Positions 1-12,168 are shown, counted from the first letter of the stretch. The stretch: 64,000 bases of DNA from Rhodamnia argentea (GCF_020921035.1 NC_063153.1:15500001-15564000); one strand, 5' to 3'. Program-made: numbers and translations. Notes: generated by a model not told the origin, from the letters alone.

Positions 1-89
1 AAGTGACTCGACAAGAAAAATTACACCACAGCTAGCGTCGTATGAAACTTTTAATACTCTAGTGTCTTTATCTCTAAATTTTTTAGTTT

Positions 90-435
90 GACCAATTTAG
101 TCCTCAACCTTTTAACTATTTTTCAATGTATCTTTCTAATTAATTTTGGTCGAAAATTTCTTTTTTCGTCAAGCCCGGGGACCGGCGAAAGAAAGTAGGA
201 AAAAATGAAAAAAGTAAAAGGAAAGGAAAAAAATTAAGAAAATTAAAAAAAAAATTAAAAAAGCCCTTCAACCATCCCACATAGGATAATTGGCGTTTAC
301 ATCGGCAATTTTCAGAAAAAATTAGTTGGAGTAGGCTACATTATAAAATTGTTTAACAGTTCCAAAGTAAATTGGCTAAATTGAAATGTTTAAAATTGAA
401 TTGACCGCAATACAAAATGTTTAGAATTTTTTAGA
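90..435. repeat. Degenerate copy of inverted-repeat element family 1
   Basis: Contains the family's typical phrases: 'caatttagtcctcaac' on the left arm, then an A-rich core, 'cccacataggataattggc', and right-arm phrases such as 'gaattgaccgcaatacaaaatg'. These match the complete element at 16958-17704. The ends are eroded and I see no target duplication. No gene is visible in 1-1150. Confidence 0.5.
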
Positions 436-1156
436 AAATCATCACTTATTTTGCTATAATCAATTATTGCAAATATGATAATCATAAATAATGCTTGACC
501 GCACTTATCCATCAACTCACGCCACTAATGCACTAATCACCCAAGCTACTTCGGCAAGGGCATATTGCCTCCCACCTCTTACTTCATGGTGTCTCTTGGT
601 GGTGATCTTCAAATTTTAATTTCACCGTGATAAAACGCTTCATGATTCACTCGTTGCTCAATTCGATTGTTCTCATTCACATGAATATTTTTCCGGACAT
701 CGATATCGATCACAAGCTTTAAAGAGCACGAAAAAAATCACGAATACTTGAAATTTAATTCGTATTCTATATCAATCGTCACGTATATGCATCCTTCAAG
801 CGGCTGAAGTGCATTTTCTTTTCCAATTTTCAAAACCCAACAAAATGTCAAGAACGAGTTAGATTTCATCGTTGGAACACTCAAAGCAATTGCCTACTTT
901 TTTGTGGGGGAAAGGTATCATCTCGTTCCAATAGAGAAAAGTCAACCCCAAGCAACGACCGGGACGCCATTTCTTACCATTTCTCATTGGTGCAAAGATG
1001 CGCATTAAATGCACAGCCAAATATAGAAACGCAATTCCGGCCAAAAAAAAAAAATATATAGAAACGCAAACTTCCCATTATCCCCTTTGACTAGACATTT
1101 TGAGCAAAATGAAATCAAACGGACTAAGACCCATGATTAAACGTGTCAACTGATTA

Positions 1157-1442
1157 AGGAAAAATACGAAATAAAGGCTAAAAGTGCCATCATTTCAAAC
1201 AAGAGCATGATCGAGGGCATTTTCATCATTTTCTTTTTAATTTCTATACTATTTTTCTTTTTTCCTATTTTTTTTTCTTTTTCTTTTTTGTCCGTCTTTC
1301 TTGACGGTGGCCGGTCAACTAGCAAGAAGAAAAGGAAAAAAAAGGAAAAAGGAAGAAAAATAAAAAAATAAAGAAAATACTTTTGATCAGTCCCTTTCAT
1401 GAAATAATGAGAACACTTCGAATCTTTATTTAAAATTTTTTC
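1157..1442. repeat. Short inverted-repeat element, family 2
   Basis: The left arm contains 'gagggcattttcatc' and 'gaaataaaggctaaaag'. The right arm, read on the other strand, contains 'aaataaagattcgaag' and closely mirrors the left. The core is pyrimidine-rich then purine-rich (about 1230-1375) with a small GC-rich loop. This resembles the longer family member at 6692-7358. Short ORFs across it are low-complexity and not genes. Confidence 0.5.
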
Positions 1443-1445
1443 TCT

Positions 1446-2200
1446 GATTAATTTTATTTGAATTAAGACAGTTCATAGCTAGTTTTAACGTGGTCTTTCA
1501 ACCGCCAGTTGCGCGCGAGTCTCGTCAACTTTGGGAAATAAGTTGATGTCCTCTGACTTTTAGACCACATGGAATTCCATCCATATGCACGACGGAAAAA
1601 CAAGGCGTGGTCAACACGTGTGGCGTGAGTGCATACACGTCTCGACCACGCCACACTGTATGATTAAAAAAAAAAAATATTGCCCTTTTAGGGTTTAATT
1701 AAGCTGTTTTTAAAAGGGTTTTGTTGTCCTTATGACTTACAAGAGTTTTTTTCTCCTTTTACGTAGTATATGTTGTGGAGCATAAGAACTCAATTTTTTG
1801 TCATGTTTATATAGTTATTACATCATGAATACCACATGAATATAATGAAACTCCATCCTTGAGTTGGAAAAAGACAAAAAAAAAAATGTCATAATATAGC
1901 TGAATCTGAATGCTAGACATATCATTTGCATAGTAGTTAAAGAAATCAACACATAAACCTTAGCTAGTGCATTTGTGTTCACATGAATTTTGACCGAACT
2001 CTTGAATTCTTAATTCTTAACATACCGGATTGAAAAATTTTCCTGTCATATGCTATTAACTTAAATGTCGTGAACACGAATTACGAGGTTTTATACGGTG
2101 TTCCGTAAATTATTCTTTTATGAACTTAAGTCAAAACCGAAAAGGCAAAAAACAAGGATGATTCACGAATCCGACCTAGGTGTTGCTAGAAGAAAAACGA
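1446..2200. other. Upstream region of ALDH copy 1, no gene seen
   Basis: AT-rich sequence between the family 2 element and the ALDH copy 1 promoter. I see no coding signal and no clear repeat. From about 2180 it begins to resemble the region upstream of ALDH copy 2 (11035 onwards), so the tandem duplication includes the proximal promoter. Confidence 0.5.
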
Positions 2201-2208
2201 CTATCTAT

Positions 2209-2216
2209 TATATAAG
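2209..2216 (+). promoter_or_regulatory. TATA box of ALDH copy 1
   Basis: TATATAAG lies 64 bp before the predicted start codon at 2280. The same motif in the same setting precedes copy 2 at 11072-11080, which supports a conserved core promoter. Confidence 0.6.
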
Positions 2217-2279
2217 GGGACCGTCCCTCCTCCCTCCTGCCAAAAACGTAAGAGAGTTTTGAGTGCAGAGGAGTGAGAG

Positions 2280-5200
2280 ATGGCAGAGAACCAGAGCAAC
2301 GGAAACGGGAGTCTGAAGAGTTACGATGCTCACGTCCCGGAGATCAAGTTCACCAAGCTCTTCATCAATGGCGAGTTCGTCGACTCTGTCAAAGGTAGAA
2401 ATTCACCAACTTTCTTGTCAAGTTCTTGCGCTGGCTTGATGAAGATTCATTACTCTGTTTCATGTTTCACCGCACTCTTCTCTCAGACAGATGTGCTCGT
2501 AAAGTTCTGTTCTTTGCTAGCTTATCCTTTTTCTAAAAAAGTTTAATAAAAAAAAAAAAAACTACGGTCGTGCCATGATCCGATTGCCCTGAAGTTGGTT
2601 TTGATCTCACTCGAGCTGTTCTGCTCTTGATGAGTGAAATTCACACGCTCTGTTCGGAGTACAGAAAAACAGAGCATCGAAAGGACAAGGACCATCTGAA
2701 TCAAGATGGACCCTTGAGAGAAATCTTGCATCGTATTGCAGTTGACCATTAGAAAAACTCGTTCAGTCCCCACAAATTCTTTTTCTCGTTGGTTTCGGTT
2801 TCTTCTTCTTCTTCTTCTTTTCCCTTTTGGGTTTCTAGTTTCCGATGGTGATCGAAACCGGATGAACAGGGAGGACATTGGAGACGATAGATCCAAGAAA
2901 TGGACAAGTGACAGCGAGAGTTGCAGAGGGAGACGAAGAGGACGTGGATTTGGCCGTGAAAGCTGCCCGCCAGGCATTTGATCATGGACCTTGGCCCCGC
3001 CTTCCCGGCTACGTAACGTCCCCTGCCCCTTCAATTTATTGACTCGTCACCTTACAAAACGGCTTTAACTGCTTAGCATTTTCTATTAAAGTTAGCTATG
3101 CCGAAATAGTTATTTTCCTAATCTAGTATAAGCAACTGTAACATCGAAAAGAATACTTGTGCAACTGCAGCGTCTAGGGGCAAAATTATAAATTCTATTT
3201 AAGTGACTACGTCGTATGATTCATCGAAAAATCTTCTTCAACTTAGGCTTGATTTGTTTTGTGCAAAATGAATGGTTCGGAATAAATTTTCCCAAAGATG
3301 ATTATTTGAATCGCTTAAAAAAATGAATAAACAAGCAAAAAAAAATACTTTCACGTCCACGAAAGTATTTAGACATAAATTGTTATGTTGTTCAAAATAA
3401 AATATTTTCGGCATCATTTATTATCCGTGAAACTAACGGAGCATTGATTACAACGAAGACGTCAAATTTTCCTCCAAAGATATTTTCCAATTTTCAGTAA
3501 CATTTTCTCAAATATTGGTCAAACCTGAGCAGTCCCTAATTTGGTGATTTCAAAGAGGCAAGCAAGGGAGGAGGGCGGCGTTGAGCCCTAAGAAATCAGG
3601 GAGGACCAACGAAATGAAAGTACCTTCTCCATGACTAATAATGGTTGAGATGATGACGATCAAAATACGATTTTGGGTAAAATAATAATAAAATTAATTA
3701 TATTTTTGGGATTTATTTTTCGTTTTCCCCTATCTTCCGGGGGGCCACAAAAGTCTTTTTTTTTGGTAAGGAAACAAAAGTACTTAATGGCCGTTGAATT
3801 TGGAAGTGTCCGACCCTATCAAGCAATACCATACGGACAAATGACAAGTTGTGAGCATTGAAAACATTGACATGTGATTCGATTGGTTTGTCGTGTGTTC
3901 TTTTGTGCTTTTGTGCTGATTGTATAAAGTTGTCTGCAATTCCACGTTTAAATAAGAAGAGACAAGGAACCACAAAAAAAAAAAAATCCTTACATGTAGG
4001 CGGTTAGATGTTTGTTAACAAGTGTAATTTCGATAAAAATTGTATTCATAAGTGATTCGTGAATTTACGAATTAATTCTGGTGGTATTATCTTCTTAATT
4101 TTGATGAAAAAAGGAAGTTCTATCCAAATTCAAAACATAGTTTCCTGTGTGGAAGCCACATTTCATTCTGAATCCCAATGTTCATGAACATTAATTTATA
4201 TTACATTTGATTATAAATTTGATCAACAGCAAAGAGGAAGGATCATGTCGAAATTCGCGGACTTGATCGAAGAGAATATAGACGAATTGGCCGCTCTGGA
4301 CACTATCGATGCTGGGAAGCTATTCGGTATGGGCAAGGCCATGGACATCCCTCTTGCTGCCACATGTCTCAGGTACTATGCCGGCGCAGCAGACAAGATC
4401 CATGGCGAGGTATTGAAGATGTCGCGTGAGCTTCACGGTTACACGCTGCGGGAGCCGGTCGGCGTGGTCGGGCACATCATCCCTTGGAACTTCCCGACCA
4501 CCATGTTCTTTGTCAAGGTCGCCCCGGCACTGGCGGCCGGTTGCACCATGATCGTGAAGCCCGCTGAGCAAACCCCTCTGTCGGCTCTCTTTTACGCTCA
4601 TTTGGCTAAGAAGGTACATCAATATTGACGTGGGAAAGACGTTTTTTGAGAGCAGAGGTCATTTTTTCTATCATGCAATTGTATTAATAAATGGATAATT
4701 TAATTATTTAGAATTAGTTCAGTAGACACATCGAAATAATTTCGTCATTTATTAGTCTAGAAGTGATGGTTAAGCAAGTGGAAACACGCTTTGAATATCT
4801 GTTATGTCATAACAAAGTTGTTGTAAAAAACGATTGTCGAAAAAAAGAAGGGGAGGATACACATGAAAATTATCCAGGTAAATTTTCTGCCTTTAAATCT
4901 TGGTTTGCTTTTTATCAGGCCGGTGTTCCTGATGGAGTGATCAATGTCATAACCGGTTTTGGACCAACGGCCGGTGCGGCGATAAGCAGTCATATGGACA
5001 TTGATATGGTACGATCCCAAGTTCTTTCTTTCATGAAAATTTGATGTGCTCATGAGTTTTCAGCTTGGACTAATGCAACTTGCAATACCTCACTTCAGGT
5101 CAGTTTTACGGGATCTACGGAAGTAGGACGCATGGTGATGCAGGCTGCGGCTACAAGCAACTTGAAACAAGTGTCCCTCGAATTGGGTGGGAAATCGCCT

Positions 5201-6332
5201 CTCATAGTCTTTGATGATGCCGATTTAGATACCGCTACTGATCTTGCTCTGACTGGTATCCTCTTTAACAAGGTAAGGTGTTTGAATTTTTTTTTTTTTT
5301 TTTGGAGTTTGCGAAAACAAAGAATAAGCTCCGAATACCCGACATCATGATGGTTTCTTGATTGAACCCTCTATTTCGGGGAGAAATATGTGTTGCAGGC
5401 TCTCGTGTCTATGTTCAGGAAGGGATCTATGAAGAGTTTGAGAAGAAGCTAGTGGCGAAGGCGAAGACTTGGTCGGTCGGTGACCCGTTTGATCCTAATG
5501 TCCGTCAAGGACCGCAGGTAAGAGCGAATCCTAGCATGAAGCAAGAATCGGGTAGATTGTTCGATAAAGCTTATGGTAGACAATTAGCCTGACACGAATT
5601 GTGGTAAATCCTAGGTCAATAAGAAACAATTTGAGAAGATACTTTCTTACATCGAGCATGGAAAGAGAGAAGGAGCCACGCTTTTGACTGGGGGCGAGCG
5701 TATGGGCACCGAAGGGTATTACATTCAGCCAACAATTTTCACGAATGTTACGGTACACTATCAATCCACAGCACGTTCCTTAAAGAACATGCGGCTTTGC
5801 TTTGAGAGGAACTAAACTTCTGTCTATTTTGCGCTATCCTCGAACTCTCTGGTTCCATCAGGAGGACAACATGATCGTGAAGGATGAGATTTTCGGCCCC
5901 GTCATGTCGCTCATGAAATTCAAGTGAGTATGCCCCACTGTTGGTCTCCAAAGCTATTGGTTCGACGCAATTGAGCCACTACTCTTTGTAGCTGAAACAA
6001 ACACAGAGAACTATTATAGTACATTGTGCGACATTCATCATTTTACGGAGGATTGCAGGACCGTGGAGGAGGCAATCAAGAGGGCCAACGACACCAGGTA
6101 CGGTCTAGCGGCAGGGATTCTGACGAAGAACATGGATCTAGCGAACACGGTCTCGAGGTCAATCCGAGCTGGCATCATCTGGATAAACTGCTACTTTGCG
6201 TTCGACAATGACTGCCCTTATGGTGGCTACAAGATGAGCGGCTTCGGGAGAGATCTCGGTTTGGATGCCCTCCACAAGTACCTACATGTTAAATCCATTG
6301 TGACCCCGATTTATAACTCTCCCTGGCTTTGA
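2280..6332 (+). CDS. ALDH2C4: Aldehyde dehydrogenase family 2 member C4-like (REF1-type), copy 1; one splice acceptor damaged
   Basis: NAD(P)-dependent aldehyde dehydrogenase. The plant ALDH2C4/REF1 family is cytosolic and oxidises coniferaldehyde and sinapaldehyde to ferulate and sinapate. Predicted exons: 2280-2394, 2870-3012, 4230-4613, 4919-5008, 5099-5272, 5380-5517, 5615-5752, 5862-5923, 6059-6332. Joined, they give 505 aa, the usual family length of about 500. Visible motifs: IIPWNFPT and KPAEQTP (Lys196) of the coenzyme site, FTGSTEVGR, general base Glu272 in ELGGKSP, catalytic Cys306 in GEICVAGSR, and C-terminal NSPWL without a transit peptide at the N-terminus. All junctions are GT-AG except the acceptor of exon 6, where positions 5378-5379 read GG instead of AG. 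Downstream AGs shift the frame to a stop at 5450. Skipping exon 6 (138 bp) keeps the frame but removes Cys306. It is therefore either a recently broken gene, a non-canonical intron, or an assembly error. The ALDH identity is firm; activity is uncertain. Confidence 0.85.
3244..3450. repeat. Family 3 inverted-repeat element fragment in intron 2 of ALDH copy 1
   Basis: Starts 'gcttgatttgttttgtgc', contains 'agacataaattgttatg' and ends near 'gaaactaacggagc'. The same phrases are found in the better-preserved member at 12836-13035. It lies inside the 1.2 kb intron 3013-4229. Confidence 0.5.
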
Positions 6333-6691
6333 GAGAATTTTTCTGGGACATTAGCTTTGCATCACATGGTGGCTCAAACAATGTGTAATTCAGAATTATG
6401 AGGTATAATTACAAGAAACAGAATGCAGATCATTTTGGCACACAGATTATGTTAACAGTTTCATGCGACAAAAGGCGCAGCTGTGGTGTGCAATTTCGGT
6501 GTTGTCTATCGTCAAGAGTTTTCCTGTACTTGTTTCACCCAGAAAGCAAAAAAAATATGGGGTGCTGCGTTGATCTAGGATGGGAAACTACTTGGCTTGA
6601 AATTGGAGGAAAATCAAGAGGAAGTCCTGGAATTTTAAGGTGCAGGAATAATATATCAATAGGAAACACGATAAAAGGTAAATAATAAATT
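6333..6691. other. 3' flank of ALDH copy 1
   Basis: The first 200 bases after the stop (to about 6530) align by eye with the 3' flank of copy 2 (16124-16565), so this part belongs to the duplication unit. The corresponding place in copy 2 carries an extra inverted-repeat element at 16184-16424, while here the site is empty (around 6385-6395). No gene is visible. Confidence 0.5.
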
Positions 6692-7358
6692 GGGAAAATT
6701 TAAAAAAAAAGGCATGAAGTGGACCTTGTTTTAAATGGGGCCTGAAGCGCTTAAATTGTTTCAAAAAAGGACTTGACCGAAGGGCATTTTCGTCCTTTCA
6801 TTTTTTTAGTTTTTTATTATTTTTATGTTTTTCTTTTTCATTTCATTTCATTTCTTTTTTTCCTTTTTTTCTTTTCTTTTTCTCTTTCTTTTTCTTCCCC
6901 TCCCCTCCTAGGCCATCCCAGCCCTCGGGGGCCACCCTCGCCCAAGTCGGTGTTGGGCTACCCTTGCACGAGCCAGTGTCGGGCTACCCTCGCCCGGGCC
7001 GGTGGCGGGCAAGGGCAAGGGCAAGGGCACCCCTCACTTGGACTGGGGAGGATAACCCTCACTAGAGTGACGGCGGCCCTCGCCCGATGTCGGCAGAAGG
7101 GCAGCCCTTGCTTGACATCGGCCCAAGCGAGGGTGGTCCGAGGTTGGCGATGGCTTGGGGAGGGGAGGAAGAAAAAAAAGAAAAGAAAGAAAAGAAAAGC
7201 CAAAAAGAAAAAATAGAAATGACGAAAAAATTAGACAAAAATAAAAAAAACTAAAAAATGAAAAGACGAAAATGCCTCTCCTTATTTGAAATAAAGTTAA
7301 CTCCATATCCTTATTTGAGAATATGAATGCAATTCAAACCCTTATTTGAAAATTTTCC
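6692..7358. mobile_element. Inverted-repeat element, family 2, with near-perfect 9-bp target duplication
   Basis: Ends are GGGAAAATTT and its complement AAATTTTCC, followed by arms of about 200 bp that mirror each other ('gggcattttcgtccttt' on the left, complement near 7265 on the right). It is flanked by TAATAAATT (6683-6691) and TCATAAATT (7359-7367), matching at 8 of 9 bases. The core 6895-7165 is GC-rich, with repeated gggcaa and ccctcgcc units. It encodes no transposase. Arm length and target-site size suggest a Mutator-like non-autonomous element, which is inference. Confidence 0.6.
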
Positions 7359-7367
7359 TCATAAATT

Positions 7368-8354
7368 TAATTGACCGTGTTTGGGAATCTCCGAGATTTT
7401 AGGGATGTTTTGCATTCGTTAATCATCATTTTAAAGAGCTACTAGTGGGACCTCGGATTGGGCAGCAAAAGCACATTTATCCTGCTCCCTCCTCTTCACA
7501 TGGCTTTATTCTATACCTAAACCCCTATGTGTTTATGTCGAAAACTTTGATTTATTTGGTGTTTCAAAGTAACGAAAGTCTATGTTCCGACCAAAAAAGA
7601 ATAGTCATTTGACATTGGAACCGACAGATCCTCCTTGTCCTCTAATTTCAACACATAATTGTAATTTGTGGTCAACTGGCAACAGTCCTTGTTACTAATT
7701 CCTCTCGCCTATAATTGTTTTGGTGACCTGTCGATCCCTAGGTATCCCTCAAATCGATTTCCTTGTTTGTTGATGACTTATCGGACTATGCGATTCCACC
7801 TCACCTGGGGCTGGTTGCCAATTGTCGCCATGACTGGCGACTAGCCGAAGAAGAAATAAAAAGAAAACGATAAAGAAAAGAAAGATAATTTTAATTTTAA
7901 TTTTTCTTAAAACGAAAGGGAAAAATAAAAATAAATTTAAATAACGAAATAGAGTGCATGGAGAAGTACGCACTTGATATGGTGAAGGGAAAACGATTGT
8001 CTTTTTTCAAAAAGAGGAAAATATTTTCTTTGCTTTTAAATATGTTTGCATTGACTAATTTATTTTTTATGAACCAAATGCTCGAAAATAAAAAAAAAAT
8101 ATTTTCTTGAAAGTTGTTTTACGTGAAACAAATGAAACCTTATTGCAATGTGATTTCTGGTTCATGCTCGTCACTTCTTGAGTGAAGCAATATCAAATTT
8201 ATACTAGATGATTTCCATGCATCCATGGGATTAGTTGACCATTTAGGTGGCTAGTATTATCAAGGCTAGCTGGCTAAGGATATATGAAAATGCCATCTTG
8301 AAGCTTACCTCTGCTCTCACAAGCAAACTGGAATGAAAATGACAAGATAATTTT
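7368..8354. other. Intergenic, no gene seen
   Basis: AT-rich sequence. Around 7975-8145 there are phrases of the family 3 inverted-repeat element ('gaaaatattttctt', 'gaaacaaatgaaacc') without intact ends. I see nothing else. Confidence 0.4.
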
Positions 8355-9595
8355 CTATGGTTCCATTAGTTTTGCGGAAAAAAAAATGATTTGAAAAATA
8401 TTTTCTTAAAATTAATAGCTACTTCGCTTATAAAAATGAATGAATGAATTTTTTTCATTATCCTCGAAAATGCTTATACATAAATTGTTGTCGATAATAG
8501 ATTTTTTTCATTGGCTAATTATTTTAAGAAATATAAGCAATCATTTTTAAAAATATATATTTTATAAATCATTTAGGGTGCACATGGTAACACTTCTACT
8601 TTAAAAATTAACTTCCGGCCATAAGTTGATTTTTCTACTTCTACTCTAGAAGTTGATTTTTCTTCGCCCAAAGTAGATTTCTTATTAGAGAAATTCTGGT
8701 TGAAAGTTTTTACTTCTGAAATATTATTGATACAAAATCTTCTATAACAAATTATTGTCTACGGCAAAAAAATTTCTACTTCATTTTTTTAACTTTTGAA
8801 ATTTCTTTAAAAATAATTTTTATTATTAAAATATTATTTACTTTTTTAAAATAAAAAATATTATTTATTTTTACTATGGCTGAAGGAGACGGTAATTTGA
8901 CAACGGCGGCTAGTGACGTGGTGGTCAAAGGTTGGCGGTGGTGGTTGGCGGTTGGTGGTGGTTGACGGTGGGCGATGGTTGGCAGCAGGGGGCGGCAACC
9001 GATGGAGGTAGGCGGTGGTCGACGGTTAGTGACGATCGGCGAAGATCGGTGGTGGGCAATGGCGATGTTGGTTGGTGGGTGGCGGTGGTCATGGGTGGCG
9101 ATGAGCGGCAGCCAGCGGAGGTCGGGTGTGGACGGTGGTTGGCAATGAGGGACAATCGGTAGGTGGCGGTGATGGGTAGCAATCGGTGGAGGTCTATGCG
9201 GTGGGCAACAACGGGTGATGGTTAGTGGTTGGCAGTGAGGACAATGGTCGGTGGTGGGCAACGGTGGAGGTTGGCGGAGGCAAGTGTAGTAAAAAAAGAG
9301 AGCGGGGGTATAATGAAAGAAGGTGAGGCGAGAAGTACTTCTTGAGTTAAGAAACAATTCTTTTTAACCTATCAAATTAAGGGAAAAACAATTTCATAAG
9401 TGAAAACTTATCTCAGAAATAGAAATTTTTTTCGGAAATAAATTTTTTACCAAATAGATTTCTGCTTGAGAAGTTATATTATTAAATGGATTTCCGCTCT
9501 AGAAGCACTTCTAAGTGAAAATTCACTTTCAAAAGTATTATCATGCACTCTTATTTTCCATAGCGCACCCTTATTTTCTCTAGAAAACAAACGGG
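8355..9595. repeat. Family 3 inverted-repeat element split by a nested insertion
   Basis: The left half (8355-8572) runs from 'ccattagttttgcgg' through 'cataaattgttgtcg' to 'ataaatcattt'. The right end appears again after the inserted element as 'gaaaacaaacggggc' (9584-9595 region). The order matches the family 3 member at 12836-13035, so the element at 8576-9549 seems to have landed inside it. Confidence 0.45.
8576..9549. mobile_element. Nested terminal-inverted-repeat element with GC-rich core
   Basis: Begins GGGTGCACATGGTAACACTT. The complement of the right end reads AGAGTGCATGATAATACTT, with further matching into 'aattaacttc'/'aattttcactt'. The interior 8881-9300 is a purine-rich G/T run of degenerate GGTGG, GGCGATGG and TTGGCGG units. 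The long ORF on the complementary strand there is a by-product of this composition. There is no transposase. I could not find a convincing target duplication. A hAT-like non-autonomous element is possible but unproven. Confidence 0.5.
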
Positions 9596-11060
9596 GCAAG
9601 CATGAGGCTTTTATTGGAGGAAATTCCTCCACTAGGTTGTAATCCTCCATGATGCGATGAAGGAAAATATTAGCCCATTTTTCAATGCTTGACATCCTAA
9701 CCAAGATGTGAAATAGCGAAACATATATGGTGCAAATAAAAGAACGTACAAGTAGATAAATTAAATAATTGGGGAATGAATGATAAACTTCAATATTGTT
9801 TGAAAATTCAACTCAAAAACTTAAATCGATAGACTTATAGAGACCACATAAACATAAAAAGGATATACCCGTTGTCAAACAGAGACCACATAATTATAAA
9901 GTGCATTTAGGACCCGTTGTCAAGCGATGTGTGATAAATACTTCAACAAACGACATTTAGGACCCGATATCCACGTCGGTGAATTCTGACCATAATTGGT
10001 TGGATAGACTCAATAAGAAAAACATGAAAATATTTAAGAATCAATTGATATAATTAAAACGTTTAAGATTAAATTGCTAAAAAAAGTAACAGATTTATGA
10101 CTTTTAGGAAAAATTTCTCCGCCAGAGAGTCTTCGAGCAAAAGGGAGTGACGATTAAGATACGAAAGGCATGTTGGTCCGTTTCTAATAGCTTGGGACTT
10201 TTTTAATACACATGGATGTGCATATTATGAAGAAAAGACTCCCTACCTTCCATGATTATAATAAAACTAGCCCGTCGTCCCGTTCGATGCTCCGGAAGAA
10301 AACTAGCAATATCTTGCACATGACCTTTGAGCCATAAGTATCAATCAATTAAATTGGTTCGTTCACGTCAGATTGTTTGTGTCTTCTCACCAATTATGTT
10401 GCACATCGAAGATCTTAAACTCCTAACCTAGTTGATCGAGGGGTCTCCTGTGATTACACGTTTTTCACGTTACATCCCCTCAACTTAAGTAGCGCCTGTG
10501 CGAAGTACTAGCCCTTATCCAAGCCATTCAACGAGCATCTTTTTGTGTCCCGGCTAATCTTTCGTCTCGTCACCTATACTCAGCGGATAAAGAGAAATTT
10601 GTTTTAAAAGTTCTAAACCTATTGTATGGTGGTTTAAATCTTTCGATTGTGCCAATTGAGTCCTTAACCTTTTGAGGACTTGTCAATTCAGTCATAAATC
10701 TTTCAATTATGCTAATTGGGTTCTTTCTTTTCACGATTTATCAATTTAGTAAACATTTTCACGATTTATCAATATATGACTAAATTGGCACAAATAAAAT
10801 GTTTAGGACTAAATTAGCAAATTATTAAAAAGTTTAGGTCAAAATTGATATAATTAGAAAGGTTTAAGACTTAATTGGCTGCCGTAAAATAAATTTAGGA
10901 ATCTTTGGACAATTATTGCTGAAGTGTATCTTTCCTAAATACGCCTGCCGGTGCTGTTTGCGGGTGACAACCCTAATTTTGAATGAAATTTCTTTACAAC
11001 CCCCCCCCCAACCCAAAAAAAAAAAAAAAAGATACGCCTGCGTGTTGCAAGAAGGAAAAT
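9596..11060. other. Intergenic with family 1 remnants
   Basis: No gene is visible. 9995-10125 looks like a right arm of inverted-repeat family 1 ('gatataattaaaacg', 'agatttatgactttt'). 10607-10915 looks like a shortened whole member: a left arm from 'agttctaaacctattg', a right arm to 'gactaaattggcac', with the core lost. Confidence 0.45.
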
Positions 11061-11071
11061 GACTTATCTAC

Positions 11072-11080
11072 TATATAAAG
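11072..11080 (+). promoter_or_regulatory. TATA box of ALDH copy 2
   Basis: TATATAAAG lies 38 bp before the start codon at 11118, in sequence similar to the copy 1 promoter. The leader is shorter than in copy 1 because bases between TATA and ATG have been lost. Confidence 0.55.
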
Positions 11081-12127
11081 AGACCCTTAAGAGATTCTGA
11101 GTGCAGAGAAGAGAGAGATGGTAGAGAACCAGAGCAATGCAAACGGGAGTCCGAAGACTTACGATGATCTTGTTCCAGAGATCAAGTTCACCAAGCTCTT
11201 CATCAATGGCGAGTTTGTCGACTCTGTCAAAGGTAGGATTCGCCGGTTTTCTCGTCAAGTTTTTTGGCGCTGCCTCGAGGAAGATCCATTCCTTTGGTTT
11301 CCCGTTTCCCCCACGCACTTCTCACAGAAAGATGCGCTCTTCTGTTCTAGCTAGCTTAATACTTTCTTCTCCGGAAGGGGAAAAAGAATAAAGTTGCGCC
11401 GTAAACAAACCATTCTGTGGCGTCTCATTCGAGCAGTTCTCTTTCTGATGAATACGATTCGATGTTCTGTTCCAAAGTACTGAAAACAGAGGATTTAAAG
11501 GAAAACGACCAGCTGAATCACGATTGACCTTGACAGAGAGTCGCACTCCTAACAAAACCTTCTTCTTCTTCTGAAGTTTCTAATGTGTTATGGTGATTGA
11601 AACTGGATGAACAGGGAGGACATTGGAGACGATAGATCCAAGAAATGGACAAGTGACGGCGAGAGTTGCAGAGGGAGACAAAGAGGACGTGGATTTGGCC
11701 GTGAAAGCTGCCCGCCGAGCATTTGACCACGGCCCTTGGCCGCGCATGCCCGGCTACGTACGTCCCCTCCCTTCCTTTTTCCATCAAATTAAAAATAGAC
11801 AATGCCACTAGGAGCCATTTCACAAAATTCCCTCACGAATTTGATTTTATCGACACGACGTGATTAATTCTAGCCGGAATCATTCACTAAATCGACACTT
11901 CATTTAGTGAATCGATTTTTGTGTTTGTCTTTCCTTTTTATCTTAACTATGGAATTGTTGACGGGTTCGAGCGTAGTCTCAACGCTAAGAAGAATAATGG
12001 GCAACTATCAACTACCAAGTAAAGTCTCTATGAGTCAAGAGCATAGAGCGCAGTGTCCCAAAGCTAGCTCTTGAGCTCATGAGCAGAATCTTTTTGGCTT
12101 TCTAGGCAGAAGAAAATAAAAACGCCC

Positions 12128-12168
12128 TTACCAAAAATAAAATAAAATAAAATAAAATAAAATAAAAA
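12128..12168. repeat. (AAAAT)n microsatellite
   Basis: About six 'aaaat' units within intron 2 of ALDH copy 2. Confidence 0.8.

Noticed and set aside
2543..3034. 163-codon - strand open frame
   Set aside because: It covers intron 1 and exon 2 of ALDH copy 1 in antisense.
6773..7306. Open frames of 80-147 codons on both strands
   Set aside because: They span the pyrimidine tract, GC loop and purine tract of an inverted-repeat element; the translation is Phe/Ser then Lys/Arg runs.
8776..9357. 193-codon open frame on the - strand rich in His, Pro and Thr
   Set aside because: It lies in the G/T-rich core and flanks of a transposon-like element and consists of low-complexity repeats without a domain.
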